The notes beneath the pieces are model-generated. The model was given only the letters and a program-made list of their open reading frames with translations. It was not told the origin of the DNA and searched no databases. A stretch of DNA of 64,000 bases. It comes from Streptomyces sp. B3I8. Its GTDB lineage: Bacteria; Actinomycetota; Actinomycetes; Streptomycetales; Streptomycetaceae. The stretch covers positions 3,609,501 to 3,673,500 of the forward strand of contig NZ_JAUSYN010000002.1 of the NCBI RefSeq assembly GCF_030816915.1, read 5' to 3'. Of this stretch, positions 9,001-17,895 are shown piece after piece. The position numbers and the translations under genes were made by a program. Numbering within the stretch: position 1 is the first letter of the stretch; every line of letters begins with the position of its first letter.

Positions 9001-10323
9001 TCAGCTCTCCAGGAACGCCGTCAGGGCCCTGGCCAGCAGGTAAGGGTCGGCCGCGGCGCACATCTCGCGGGCGCTGTGCATGGAGAGGATGGCGACGCCG
9101 ATGTCCACGGTCCGGATGCCGTGGCGGGCGGCGGTGATGGGACCGATGGTCGTGCCGCACGGCATGGAGTTGTGCGAGACGAAGGACTGGAAGGGCACGC
9201 CGGCCTTCTCGCAGGCGGCCGCGAACACGGCACGGCCCGAACCGTCGGTGGCGTAGCGGTTGTTGGCGTTGACCTTGAGGATCGGTCCGCCGCCGGCCCG
9301 CGGGTGGTGCGTGGGGTCGTGCCGCTCGGCGTAGTTGGGGTGGACGGCGTGGCCGACGTCGGAGGAGAGGCAGACGGTGGCGGCGAGGGCGCGTGCCCGG
9401 TCCTCGTAGGAGCCGCCGCGGGCGAGCACCGAGCGCTCCAGGACGGAGCCGAGCAGGGGGCCGTCGGCGCCGGTGTCGGACTGGGAGCCGGTCTCCTCGT
9501 GGTCGAAGGCGGCGAGTACGGGGATGGAGGTGAGGTTTTCCGGCGCGGAGGCGGCGGCGGTCAGCGCGGCGAGGCCGGCGTGCACGGAGAGGAGGTTGTC
9601 CAGGCGGGGGGAGGCGAGGAGTTCCCGGTCGCGGCCGAGGTAGGCGGGCGGTTCCACGGGGTACGTCATGAGGTCCCAGCCGGTGATCTCGCCGGCGGTG
9701 AGTTCCAGTTCCTGTTCCAGGAAGGCGATGAGGTCGCCGTCGCGCACGTCGTTGCCCAGTCCCCACACGGGCTGCAGATGGCGCTGCTTGTCGAGCTGGA
9801 GGCCGTCGGAGCCGACCGAGCGGTCCAGGTGGATGGCGAGCTGGGGGACGCGCAGCAGCGGCCGGTCGACGTCGACGAGGCGGGTGGAGCCGTCGCGGAG
9901 GAAGACGCGTCCGGCCAGGCCCAGGTCGCGGTCGAGCCAGGAGTTCATCAGGGGGCCGCCGTAGATCTCGACGGCGACCTGCCGCCAGCCGTGGGCGCCG
10001 CTGTCGGGCAGCGGCTTGACCCGCAGGTTGGGGGAGTCGGTGTGGGCGCCGAGGATGCGGAAGGGGGTGTGGGGGGCGGCGCCCTCGGGGACGTACCAGG
10101 CGATCAGCGCGCCACCGCGCAGCACATAGCGGCCGCCGGTGCCGGCGGGGGACGCCGCCGGGGTCTCCGCGTCCCAGGCGTCCGTCTCGGCGACCTGCCG
10201 GAATCCGGCCTTCTCCAGCCGCTCGGCGGATGTCGCCACCGCGTGGTACGGCGACGGGCTCGCCGTCACGAAGGACATCAGGTCGTCGGTGTGGCCGCGG
10301 TCGAAGCGGGGGGATGTGCGCAT
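9001..10323 (-). CDS. M18 family aminopeptidase
   Basis: A 440-residue cytosolic dodecameric-type aminopeptidase that removes acidic or neutral N-terminal residues using two zinc ions. Metal and catalytic segments are visible: H94 in LGAHTDSPN, the FDHEETGS segment (about 265-272) with the Asp and Glu ligands, SSDVGHAVHPNY, and a His near the end in FVSHNSMPCGTT. Length and motif order are those of the DNPEP/ApeB family. It is transcribed in the same direction as the acyl-CoA dehydrogenase upstream but is separated from it by a likely terminator. Confidence 0.93.
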   Translation of the reverse strand: MRTSPRFDRGHTDDLMSFVTASPSPYHAVATSAERLEKAGFRQVAETDAWDAETPAASPAGTGGRYVLRGGALIAWYVPEGAAPHTPFRILGAHTDSPNLRVKPLPDSGAHGWRQVAVEIYGGPLMNSWLDRDLGLAGRVFLRDGSTRLVDVDRPLLRVPQLAIHLDRSVGSDGLQLDKQRHLQPVWGLGNDVRDGDLIAFLEQELELTAGEITGWDLMTYPVEPPAYLGRDRELLASPRLDNLLSVHAGLAALTAAASAPENLTSIPVLAAFDHEETGSQSDTGADGPLLGSVLERSVLARGGSYEDRARALAATVCLSSDVGHAVHPNYAERHDPTHHPRAGGGPILKVNANNRYATDGSGRAVFAAACEKAGVPFQSFVSHNSMPCGTTIGPITAARHGIRTVDIGVAILSMHSAREMCAAADPYLLARALTAFLES

Positions 10324-10345
10324 GGGTTCACCTTAACGACGGCGA

Positions 10346-10377
10346 AGGACCCGCTCCCGGGATCGGAAGCGGGCCCT
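10346..10377 (-). terminator. Hairpin after acyl-CoA dehydrogenase gene
   Basis: Imperfect 11-bp arms (AGGACCCGCTC / GAAGCGGGCCCT) enclose about ten bases, about 120 bases downstream of the minus-strand acyl-CoA dehydrogenase stop and just upstream of the aminopeptidase start. Confidence 0.45.
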
Positions 10378-10395
10378 GGTGAGGACGGTGTGGAG

Positions 10396-10429
10396 GTCGG
10401 ACAGACCGGTTCGTCGGACAGACCGGTTC
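10396..10429. repeat. Tandem 17-bp repeat
   Basis: The unit GTCGGACAGACCGGTTC occurs twice in perfect tandem (10396-10412, 10413-10429) in the gap between the aminopeptidase and acyl-CoA dehydrogenase genes. ACCGGT in each unit is self-complementary. Function unknown. Confidence 0.6.
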
Positions 10430-10499
10430 GTCGGGCGGAGCGGGCGGACCGGGTGATCCACCCGCGTAGCGGACGTGGCGACCTGCTGCGGGCGGTCCG

Positions 10500-12326
10500 T
10501 CAGAAAGCGGACTCGTCGAGCTCCATGAGGTCCAGGTCGACGTCCGAGGCCAGCTTGCGGGCGAGCGTCACCCCGGGCAGCACCTCGGCCGCGAAGAACT
10601 TCGCTGCCGCGATCTTGCCCTGGTAGAACGGCCTGTCCTTGGCGGACGCCGTCTCCAGCTTCTCGACGGCGATGGCGGCGCCCTTGAGGAGCAGGTAGCC
10701 GACGACGACGTCACCGGAGGCGAGCAGCAGGCGGGTGGTGTTGAGGCCCACCTTGTAGATGTTCCTGGTGTCCTGCTCGGTGGCGGCCAGGTCGGCGAGC
10801 ATCAGGCCGACGACCGACTCCAGCTCGACGGCGGCCTTGGCCAGGTGCGCGCGGGCGCCCGCCAGTTCCTCGCCGCCGGTGCCGAGCTCCAGGAACTTCT
10901 TGATGTCCCCGGCGAGCGAGTTCAGCGCCGCGCCCTGGTTGCGGACGATCTTGCGGAAGAAGAAGTCCTGGCCCTGGATCGCGGTGGTGCCCTCGTACAG
11001 GGTGTCGATCTTGGAGTCCCGGATGTACTGCTCGACCGGGTACTCCTGGAGGAAGCCGGAGCCGCCGTAGGTCTGCAGCGACTGGGCGAGTTGCTCGTAG
11101 GCCTTCTCGGAGCCGTAGCCCTTGACGATGGGCAGGAGCAGGTCGTTGAGGGCGTGCTCGGCGGAGGCGTCCTCGCCGCCCGCCTCCTTGACCTGGATGG
11201 CGTCCTGGACGGAGGCGGTGTACATCACCAGGGCGCGCATGCCCTCCGCGTACGCCTTCTGCGTCATGAGGGAGCGGCGGACGTCGGGGTGGTGGGTGAT
11301 GGTGACCTTGGGGGCCGCCTTGTCCATGAACTGGGCGAGGTCGGGGCCCTGGACGCGCTCCTTGGCGTACTCCAGCGCGTTGAGGTAGCCGGTGGACAGC
11401 GTGGAGATCGCCTTCGTGCCGACCATCATGCGGGCGAACTCGATGATGCGGAACATCTGGCGGATGCCGTCGTGCCTGTCGCCGATCAGCCAGCCCTTGG
11501 CGGGGTGCTTGTCACCGAACGTCATCTCGCAGGTGTTGGAGACCTTCAGGCCCATCTTGTGCTCGACGTTCGTGGCGTAGACGCCGTTGCGCTCGCCGAG
11601 CTCGCCGGTCTCGAAGTCGAAGAGGTACTTCGGGACGAGGAAGAGGGAGAGGCCCTTGGTGCCGGGTCCGGCGCCCTCGGGGCGCGCGAGCACGTAGTGG
11701 AGGATGTTCTCCGACATGTCGTGCTCGCCGGAGGTGATGAAGCGCTTCACGCCCTCGATGTGCCAGGAGCCGTCCTCCTGCCGCACGGCCTTGGTGCGGC
11801 CTGCGCCGACGTCCGAGCCGGCGTCCGGCTCGGTGAGGACCATGGTGGAGCCCCACTGCCGCTCGACGGCGGTCTTCGCGATGTGCTTCTGGGTCTCGTT
11901 GCCCTCGTCGAAGAGGATGCCGGCGAAGGCCGGGCCGGAGGAGTACATCCACACGGCCGGGTTGGCGCCCAGGATGAGCTCGGCGTAGGCCCAGATCAGG
12001 GACCGCGGGGCGGTGGTGCCGCCGATCTCCTCGGGCAGGCCGAGGCGCCAGTACTCGGAGTCCATGAAGGCCTGGTAGCTCTTCTTGAAGGAGGCGGGGA
12101 CCGGCGCGGTGTTGGTCTTCGGGTCGAAGACCGGGGGGTTGCGGTCGGCGTCCGCGAAGGACTCCGCCAGCTCGTTCTCGGAGAGGCGGGTCAGTTCCTC
12201 GAGGATGCTCCTGGCGGTGTCGACGTCCATCTCCGCGAACGGGCCGCTCCCGTACAGCTTGTCGCGGCCGAGCACCTCGAAGAGGTTGAACTCGATGTCG
12301 CGGAGATTCGGCTTGTAGTGGCCCAT
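10500..12326 (-). CDS. Acyl-CoA dehydrogenase (long, C-terminally extended form)
   Basis: A 608-residue FAD enzyme for the first step of fatty-acid beta-oxidation, oxidising acyl-CoA to trans-2-enoyl-CoA. The N-terminal helical domain (about 35-155), the beta-domain with [14 protein letters not shown] (about 160-275) and the C-terminal helical domain follow in order. The catalytic base is E445 in [14 protein letters not shown]. The length of about 600 rather than 380-400 places it in the subgroup with the extra C-terminal acyl-CoA dehydrogenase domain (about 475-605). An inverted repeat upstream (12384-12420) suggests control by a TetR-type fatty-acid regulator. Confidence 0.93.
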   Translation of the reverse strand: MGHYKPNLRDIEFNLFEVLGRDKLYGSGPFAEMDVDTARSILEELTRLSENELAESFADADRNPPVFDPKTNTAPVPASFKKSYQAFMDSEYWRLGLPEEIGGTTAPRSLIWAYAELILGANPAVWMYSSGPAFAGILFDEGNETQKHIAKTAVERQWGSTMVLTEPDAGSDVGAGRTKAVRQEDGSWHIEGVKRFITSGEHDMSENILHYVLARPEGAGPGTKGLSLFLVPKYLFDFETGELGERNGVYATNVEHKMGLKVSNTCEMTFGDKHPAKGWLIGDRHDGIRQMFRIIEFARMMVGTKAISTLSTGYLNALEYAKERVQGPDLAQFMDKAAPKVTITHHPDVRRSLMTQKAYAEGMRALVMYTASVQDAIQVKEAGGEDASAEHALNDLLLPIVKGYGSEKAYEQLAQSLQTYGGSGFLQEYPVEQYIRDSKIDTLYEGTTAIQGQDFFFRKIVRNQGAALNSLAGDIKKFLELGTGGEELAGARAHLAKAAVELESVVGLMLADLAATEQDTRNIYKVGLNTTRLLLASGDVVVGYLLLKGAAIAVEKLETASAKDRPFYQGKIAAAKFFAAEVLPGVTLARKLASDVDLDLMELDESAF

Positions 12327-12383
12327 GGCGACGGCTCCGTTGCGGGATTCGGCGAGGTGCTGGCTCCTCGCGGCTGGTTCACG

Positions 12384-12420
12384 TACCGATAAGTAGCTCC
12401 GATGATGCTACCCGTCGGTA
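12384..12420. promoter_or_regulatory. Inverted-repeat operator upstream of acyl-CoA dehydrogenase
   Basis: TACCGATAAGTAGC (12384-12397) and its near-complement (12407-12420, reading TACCGACGGGTAGC on the minus strand) match at 11 of 14 positions with a 9-base spacer. Each arm contains a TACC-N4-(G/A)GTA half-palindrome of the kind bound by TetR-type regulators of fatty-acid genes. It lies about 60 bases upstream of the dehydrogenase start and could also serve the divergent SseB gene. Confidence 0.55.
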
Positions 12421-12523
12421 ATAAGAATCAACCCCCGGGTCCGTGGTGTGGCCGACCCCTCTCCTTCCGTTCTCCTTCCGTTCCCCGGTTCGAGGGGTCG
12501 GGGCGCCCATTACGCTGTGGGGC

Positions 12524-13021
12524 ATGTACGGCTACCAGAACACCGGTGCGCAGCAGTACGCCTCGCCGCAGGACATCCCCGGGCAGATGCCGGGCGGCCA
12601 GATGTCCGGTGGCCAGATGCCCGGCGGCTACGGTCAGACGCCGCCGTTGTATCCCGAGCCGTCGCCGCCCTCGCTGGCCGAGGCGGTCCGCGCGTTCACC
12701 ACCGGGCAGGTGACCGCCGAGGATTTCCAGCAGATCTTCGCCACGTCCAAGGTGTACTGCCCGCGCGGCGACAACCCCGGCTTCCTCGCGCTGCACAACA
12801 CCCAGCAGCCCGTCATCCCGATGTTCACCTCGCTCAAGGAGCTGCGGCGGTACGCGGGCAAGGAGTCCAAGTACTTCGTGATCACCGGCGCCGAGGTGAT
12901 CGACCTGCTGCCCACCGGGTACGGCTTCGTCCTGGACATGGAGGGGGAGCACCGGATGGTGTTCGACGCGAAGTCGGTCGAGCAGATGGTGGAGTTCGCG
13001 ATGCGGCGGATGTACGGATAG
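12524..13021 (+). CDS. SseB-like protein
   Basis: A 165-residue protein with a Gly/Gln/Met/Pro-rich N-terminal 45 residues, including near-repeats GQMPGGQMSGGQMPGGYGQ, then an SseB-type alpha/beta domain (about 50-160: AFTTGQVTAEDFQQIFATSKVY, VIPMFTSLKELRRYAG). SseB-like domains are common in actinobacteria with no settled function. No signal peptide or membrane segment is present. It is divergent from the acyl-CoA dehydrogenase and followed by a clean terminator, so it is probably monocistronic. Confidence 0.82.
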   Translation: MYGYQNTGAQQYASPQDIPGQMPGGQMSGGQMPGGYGQTPPLYPEPSPPSLAEAVRAFTTGQVTAEDFQQIFATSKVYCPRGDNPGFLALHNTQQPVIPMFTSLKELRRYAGKESKYFVITGAEVIDLLPTGYGFVLDMEGEHRMVFDAKSVEQMVEFAMRRMYG

Positions 13022-13062
13022 ACGACCCCGGCGCCCCCGGCGGGGCGCGCGTGTTCACCCGG

Positions 13063-13088
13063 AGCCCGGAGGGAATGTCCTCCGGGCT
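13063..13088 (+). terminator. Hairpin terminator after SseB-like gene
   Basis: A perfect 10-bp stem (AGCCCGGAGG / CCTCCGGGCT) with a 6-base loop is followed by TCTC, 42 bases after the stop codon. Confidence 0.7.
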
Positions 13089-13153
13089 TCTCGCGTTCCG
13101 GGTAGCAGGAAGTTCAACATTCAACTAGACTTGCCGCACAAGGAGGTACCGAC

Positions 13154-14134
13154 ATGCCTGCAGTGACTGTCGAGAACCCGCTCACCCTCCCGCGTGTGGG
13201 CACCCCGGCCGACGCGGTGGCCCGCCCCGTGCTCGCCGTGACGACCGCGCCCGGCGGCTTCGAGGGGGAGGGCTTCCCGGTCCGCCGCGCGTTCGCCGGG
13301 ATCAACTACCGCCATCTCGACCCGTTCATCATGATGGACCAGATGGGTGAGGTGGAGTACGCGCCGGGCGAGCCCAAGGGAACGCCCTGGCACCCGCACC
13401 GCGGCTTCGAGACCGTCACCTACATCATCGACGGCATCTTCGACCACCAGGACTCCAACGGTGGTGGCGGCACGATCACCAACGGCGACACCCAGTGGAT
13501 GACGGCCGGCTCCGGTCTCCTCCACATCGAGGCGCCGCCGGAGTCCCTCGTCGTCTCGGGCGGCCTCTTCCACGGCATCCAGCTGTGGGTGAACCTCCCG
13601 GCCGCCGACAAGATGATGGCCCCGCGCTACCAGGACATCCGCGGCGGCCAGGTACGGCTGCTGACCACCCCCGACGGAGGCGCGCTGCTCCGCGTCATCG
13701 CCGGTGAGCTGGACGGGCACGAGGGCCCCGGCATCACGCACACCCCGATCACCCTCGTCCACGCCACGGTCGCGCCGGGCGCCGAGGTCACCCTGCCGTG
13801 GCGGGAGGACTTCAACGGGCTGGCGTACGTGCTGGCCGGGCGCGGCGGTGTCGGCACCGACCGGCGGCCCGTGCACGTCGGGCAGACCGCGGTCTTCGGC
13901 GCCGGTTCCTCGCTGACCGTCCACGCCGACGAGCGGCAGGACGCGAACACCCCGGACCTGGAGATCCTCCTCCTCGGAGGCCGTCCGATCCGGGAGCCGA
14001 TGGCGCACTACGGGCCGTTCGTCATGAACACCCGCGAGGAGCTCCAGCAGGCGTTCGAGGACTTCCAGAAGGGCCGCCTGGGCACGGTCCCCGCGGTGCA
14101 CGGGATGACCGAGCAGGGCCCGGCCGGGAGCTGA
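13154..14134 (+). CDS. Pirin family protein
   Basis: A 326-residue bicupin. The N-terminal pirin domain (about 45-150) carries the iron-binding cluster PWHPHRGFETVTY and, further on, HIEAP; the C-terminal pirin_C cupin spans about 200-300. Bacterial pirins act as metal-dependent quercetinases or as redox-linked modulators of other enzymes; which applies here is not visible. AAGGAGG sits 7 bases upstream of the ATG. A short AT-rich patch with TTCAACATTCAAC (from 13111) precedes TAGACT, likely the promoter. A strong terminator follows the gene. Confidence 0.9.
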   Translation: MPAVTVENPLTLPRVGTPADAVARPVLAVTTAPGGFEGEGFPVRRAFAGINYRHLDPFIMMDQMGEVEYAPGEPKGTPWHPHRGFETVTYIIDGIFDHQDSNGGGGTITNGDTQWMTAGSGLLHIEAPPESLVVSGGLFHGIQLWVNLPAADKMMAPRYQDIRGGQVRLLTTPDGGALLRVIAGELDGHEGPGITHTPITLVHATVAPGAEVTLPWREDFNGLAYVLAGRGGVGTDRRPVHVGQTAVFGAGSSLTVHADERQDANTPDLEILLLGGRPIREPMAHYGPFVMNTREELQQAFEDFQKGRLGTVPAVHGMTEQGPAGS

Positions 14135-14146
14135 GCGCGCGCGAGA

Positions 14147-14187
14147 AGAGGGAGGGGGCGGTCCCGCCGGGGCCGCCCCCTCCCTCT
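14147..14187 (+). terminator. Hairpin terminator after pirin gene
   Basis: A perfect 15-bp stem (AGAGGGAGGGGGCGG with its complement at 14173-14187) with an 11-base loop begins 12 bases after the pirin stop codon. Confidence 0.8.
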
Positions 14188-14258
14188 CTGTCCTCCCTGG
14201 TCACCCGAGCGGGGGTCCGGGCGGGGCGGAGCCGCCGGGTGCGTGATCGGCTGGGGGC

Positions 14259-15315
14259 GTGCAGGTGCTCCCCGAATCCGTGCGGCGGTTCGCCGCCTGG
14301 TGCCTCGTGGCGCTGCTCGTCGCCGGGGTCGGCTGGGTGGTGGTGCGGCTCTGCGCGGTGTTCCGCCCGGCCGTCGTCCCCGTGCTGCTCGCCCTGCTGG
14401 GCGCGGCACTGCTCGCCCCGCTGCACCGGCGGCTGGTCGGGGCGGGGCTGCACCGGTCGCTCTCCGCGCTGGTCACCTGCATCGCGGTCGTCGCCGTGGT
14501 GGGCGGCGCGCTCTACGTCGTCGTCTCCTCGCTGATCGACAACGGCGCCCAGATCATCGACTCGGTACGGAAGGCGGCGCTGGACGTCGCCGGGCGCCTC
14601 GGCTCGTCCGGGACCTCGCTGAACTCGCTCGCCGACGAGGCACGCAAGCTGCTCGGCCGGTTCAGCGGCAGCGCGGTGTCGAGTGTCGTCACCGGGGTCG
14701 GCTATGTCAGTGAGACCGTCGCCACGGCGCTCCTCGCGCTGCTGCTCGTCTTCTTCTTCCTGCGCGACGCCGACCGTGCCGTACGGGGGCTGCGCGCGCT
14801 CGCCCCGTACGACAGCGCCGACACCGTGGAGGCGGTGGCGCGGCGGGCCTTCGGCGCGGTGGAGGGGTTCATGCGGGGGACCACGTTCATCGCGCTGATC
14901 GACGCGGCCCTCATCACCGCCGGGCTGCTGGGACTGCGGGTGCCGGGTGCGGTCGGGCTGGGGGCGCTGGTGTTCGTGGGCGCGTACATCCCCTACCTGG
15001 GCGCGTTCCTCTCGGGGCGCGGTGGCCGTACTCGTGGCCTTCGCCGACCGGGGGTTCGCGGTGGCGGTGTGGGCGCTCGGGGTGATCGTCGCCGTGCAGC
15101 TCATCGAGGGGCATGTGCTGCAGCCGGTGATCCAGAGCCGTACGGTGCGGATGCATCCGGCGGTGGTGCTGGTCGTCCTCGCCGCCGGGGCGTCGGTGGC
15201 CGGCATCCTCGGCCTGCTCCTGGCGGTTCCGCTGACGGCGGCGGCGTTCGGGGCGGCGCACGAGGTACGGGAGAGAGGAAGGGCGGAGGAGGTACGGGAC
15301 ACAGGAGCGGCGTAG
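14259..15315 (+). pseudogene. AI-2E family transporter, frameshifted
   Basis: The first 250 codons encode an AI-2E/PerM-type permease: two N-terminal helices, an amphipathic periplasmic segment, then helices around LLALLLVFFFL and IALIDAALITAGLLGL. At GAYIPYLGAFLSG (about 15010) the frame breaks. The expected continuation (AVAVLVAFADRGFAVAVWA then VQLIEGHVLQPVIQSR and LLLAVPLTAAAFGAAHEV) is intact in the next frame and ends at the TAG at 15313-15315. Removing one G from the GGGG run at 15014-15017 restores a single open frame of about 350 codons, the normal family length. Read literally, translation continues in the wrong frame into unrelated sequence. It is either a fresh pseudogene or a base-calling error. 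Confidence 0.82.
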
Positions 15316-15341
15316 GCAGTACGGGACACAGGAGCGGCGTA
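15292..15341 (+). repeat. Direct repeat at the end of the AI-2E gene
   Basis: A 23-bp unit beginning GTACGGGACACAGGAG is present at 15292-15314 and 15319-15341. The first copy encodes the last residues of the permease and includes most of its stop codon, so this looks like a recent local duplication. Confidence 0.7.
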
Positions 15342-15385
15342 AGGAGGCACGGGCCCGGGACGGAGCGACGTGGGAGGCCGGACCG

Positions 15386-15452
15386 CTAGGGCCTGTTGCG
15401 AAAGTCCCGTCGTCCGCCCGGGGGCAGGCGGGACTTTCGCAACAGGACCTAG
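15386..15452. repeat. 67-bp near-perfect inverted repeat (terminator or mini-element)
   Basis: Arms of 24 bp (15386-15409 and 15429-15452) match at 23 positions around a 19-base GC-rich loop. Each arm contains CTGTTGCGAAAGTCCCG, and the whole is bounded by CTAG on both sides. It lies between two convergent genes and overlaps the last codons of the SpoIIE-type phosphatase gene. The arms look like the terminal repeats of an IS5-like element and CTAG could be a target duplication, but as a stem-loop it would also end transcription in both directions. No transposase is present. Confidence 0.7.
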
Positions 15453-17668
15453 GTCCGTTCCCGCTCCCGCCCCCGTTCGCGTTCCCGCTCCCCTTCCCAC
15501 TCCGTTTCCCGCTCCGTTTCCCGCTCCCGCAGCTCGAACCAGATGGTCTTCCCTTCCCCTCGCGGATCCACCCCCCACCTGTCCGCGAGGAACTCCATCA
15601 GCACCAGTCCCCGCCCCGAGGACGCCAGTTCCCCCGGGTCCCGCTTGTGCGGCAGATCGTCGCTGACGTCGGTGACCTCGACGCGCACCGTACGGCGGTG
15701 GCCGCGAAGGCCGGGGCCGCCGCGGCCGATGACCTCCGCCACCAGCAAAGCGTCCGCGTCCGTGTGCACGAGCACGTTCGTCAGCAGCTCGGAGAGCAGC
15801 AGCACCGCCGAGTCGACCTGGTCCGCCGACGCCCAGTCGTGCAGCAGCTCGCGCAGTTGGTGCCGGGCCCCGGCGATGCGCTCGGGCTCGGCCTGCGCGA
15901 CGCCCAGCACCGCCCGCCGCACCGTCCGCCGCGTGCCGTCCGCGGCGCCCGCCCCGTCGCAGCCGCCCCCCGGTCCCGTCCGGCACAGCAGCAGTACCGC
16001 GATGTCGTCCTCGCGGCGGTCGGCCAGCGGGCCGGTGCTGTGGTGGGAGGAGGGTCCGTGCACGCCCTGCACCAGGGAGTCGGCGAGATCCTCCAGGTCG
16101 CCGTCGTGCCCCTCCAGGATGAGGCGCAGGCGCCGCCACCCCGTGTCCAGATCGTGTCCGCCGGTCTCGATCAGGCCGTCCGTGCACATCAGCAGGGTCT
16201 CGCCGGGCTCCAGGACCAGCCGGGTGGTCGGGTAGTCGGCGTCCGGGTCGATGCCGAGCGGCAGCCCGCCCGAGGTCGGCCGCAGCAGGACCGTCCGGTC
16301 GGCCATGCGGACGGCGGGGTCCGGGTGGCCGGCGCGGGCGATCTCCAGCATGCCGGTCGACGGGTCCACCTCGATGTACAGGCAGGTCGCGAAGCGCGGG
16401 TCGGAGCCGTCGTCGCCGTGCGTCATGTCGCCGTGCGTCATGCCGTGCAGGAAGCGGGAGGCGCGGGTGAGGACGGCGTCGGGGCGGTGGCCCTCGGAGG
16501 CGTAGGCGCGCAGGGCGATCCGGAGCTGGCCCATGAGCCCCGCCGCGCGCACGTCGTGGCCCTGGACGTCGCCGATGACCAGCGCGAACCGGTTCCCACC
16601 GCCGGGCAGCGGGATCATGTCGTACCAGTCGCCGCCGACCTGGAGGCCGCCGCCGGTCGGCACATAGCGGGCGGCGATCCTCATGCCGGGGATCTGCGGG
16701 CCGAGCCGGGGCAGCATCGAGCGCTGGAGCCCCTCGGTCAGCTCCCGCTCGGACTCGGCGGCCACCGCGCGGGACAGCGCCTGCGCGAGCATCCGGGCCA
16801 CCGTGGTGAGGACCGAGCGCTCGTCGGGGGTGAAGGCGACCGGGTAGGTGAACGCGGCCATCCAGGCGCCCATCGAGCTGCCCGCGACCGTGAGCGGCAG
16901 GAACGCCCACGACTGGCGGCCGAAGCGGGCGGCGAGCGACCAGGAGGCGGGGTAGCGGGCCTTGTACTCGGCGGGCGAGGAGAGGTAGACGGCGCGGCCG
17001 GTGCGGATCACCTCGGCGGCCGGGTAGTCGGTGCTCAGCGGCATGTCGACGAAGGGGCCCTCCTCACCCGGGTCCTGCCCGTGGTGGCCGACCACGGTCA
17101 GATGGTCGCCCTCCATGCCGAACACGGCCTGGCCGTCCGGGGTGAAGCCGGGCATGGACAGGCCCGCCGCGACCCGCAGGACCTCCTGGGTGGAGCGGGC
17201 CTCGGCGAGCGCGCGCCCGGCGTCCAGCAGGAACGCCTCGCGCGAGCGGCGCCAGTCGCCGGGGTCGGAGGTGTGACCCGCGGCGCGCGGGCCGGCCTCG
17301 CCGACCTCCTGCAAGGTGCCGACCAGGCGGTACCCGCGGGTGTCCGGGTCGGGGACGGGGCGGGAGCGGCTGCGGACGATGCGCAGGACCCTGCCGTGCT
17401 CGTCCATGACGCGCAGTCGCTTCTCGGAGACGGTGCCCTCGCTGAGGGCGAGCTGGACGATCGCGTCCACCTCGCTCCAGTCCGCCGGGTGGAAGCGCGC
17501 CCGGATCGCGGCCTCGCTGAGCCTGGCGGGCGCCGGGGGCAGCCCGACCAGTCGCGCCGTCTCGGCGTCGAGGACGGCGCGACGTTCGGCGTCGTCCCAG
17601 CACCACACCCCGGTGGCGAGGGACTCCAGGACGTCCCCCACGGCGGGCAGCGGCTCACCAGTGCGCAT
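15449..17668 (-). CDS. PAS/GAF/SpoIIE phosphatase with HATPase domain
   Basis: A 739-residue signalling protein. In order: a PAS-like sensor (about 5-110), a GAF domain (about 145-300), a PP2C/SpoIIE serine phosphatase domain (about 320-560; VGGDWYDM and VIGDVQGHDVRAAG carry metal-binding Asp residues) and an anti-sigma-type HATPase domain (about 590-715; ELLTNVLVHT and SSGRGLVLMEFLADRWG). This combination of phosphatase and kinase-like domains usually controls anti-sigma-factor antagonists in Streptomyces stress and development networks. The tail is an odd Arg/Glu run (RERETERETEWEGERERERGRERERT, abbreviated as alternating R/E). The start at 17668 was chosen because the preceding in-frame region lacks domain content. 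Confidence 0.88.
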   Translation of the reverse strand: MRTGEPLPAVGDVLESLATGVWCWDDAERRAVLDAETARLVGLPPAPARLSEAAIRARFHPADWSEVDAIVQLALSEGTVSEKRLRVMDEHGRVLRIVRSRSRPVPDPDTRGYRLVGTLQEVGEAGPRAAGHTSDPGDWRRSREAFLLDAGRALAEARSTQEVLRVAAGLSMPGFTPDGQAVFGMEGDHLTVVGHHGQDPGEEGPFVDMPLSTDYPAAEVIRTGRAVYLSSPAEYKARYPASWSLAARFGRQSWAFLPLTVAGSSMGAWMAAFTYPVAFTPDERSVLTTVARMLAQALSRAVAAESERELTEGLQRSMLPRLGPQIPGMRIAARYVPTGGGLQVGGDWYDMIPLPGGGNRFALVIGDVQGHDVRAAGLMGQLRIALRAYASEGHRPDAVLTRASRFLHGMTHGDMTHGDDGSDPRFATCLYIEVDPSTGMLEIARAGHPDPAVRMADRTVLLRPTSGGLPLGIDPDADYPTTRLVLEPGETLLMCTDGLIETGGHDLDTGWRRLRLILEGHDGDLEDLADSLVQGVHGPSSHHSTGPLADRREDDIAVLLLCRTGPGGGCDGAGAADGTRRTVRRAVLGVAQAEPERIAGARHQLRELLHDWASADQVDSAVLLLSELLTNVLVHTDADALLVAEVIGRGGPGLRGHRRTVRVEVTDVSDDLPHKRDPGELASSGRGLVLMEFLADRWGVDPRGEGKTIWFELRERETERETEWEGERERERGRERERT

Positions 17669-17793
17669 TCGTCCACTGTAGGAACGAGTGATCGGACGCT
17701 GCCACCGCTGCCGAAGCGGTACCGCCGGTGCCGTCCCGGCCTCTTCCTCACCGGGAAGGGGGGAGAGCGGGCCTCGGGTGCCCGGTACGCTGG

Positions 17794-17817
17794 GGGGTGT
17801 TTCACGTGAAACACCCC
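17794..17817. promoter_or_regulatory. parS centromere-like site (ParB-binding palindrome)
   Basis: The core GTTTCACGTGAAAC (17799-17812) is the canonical bacterial parS sequence, embedded here in a perfect 24-bp palindrome. It lies in the gap between the divergent SpoIIE-type phosphatase and aspS genes. Streptomyces chromosomes carry many such sites clustered around oriC, where ParB loads to organise chromosome segregation, so the window is probably origin-proximal. Confidence 0.88.
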
Positions 17818-17895
17818 ACCGTGCACCCACGGTGCGGTCGCGGGCGGCAGACCCGCCCGTCACGACCCCGATCCGCGAAGGCTGGATGAACGACG

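Noticed and set aside
15386..15452. Complete insertion sequence
   Set aside because: Only terminal-repeat-like arms with a 19-base centre are present and no transposase, so it is kept as an inverted repeat.
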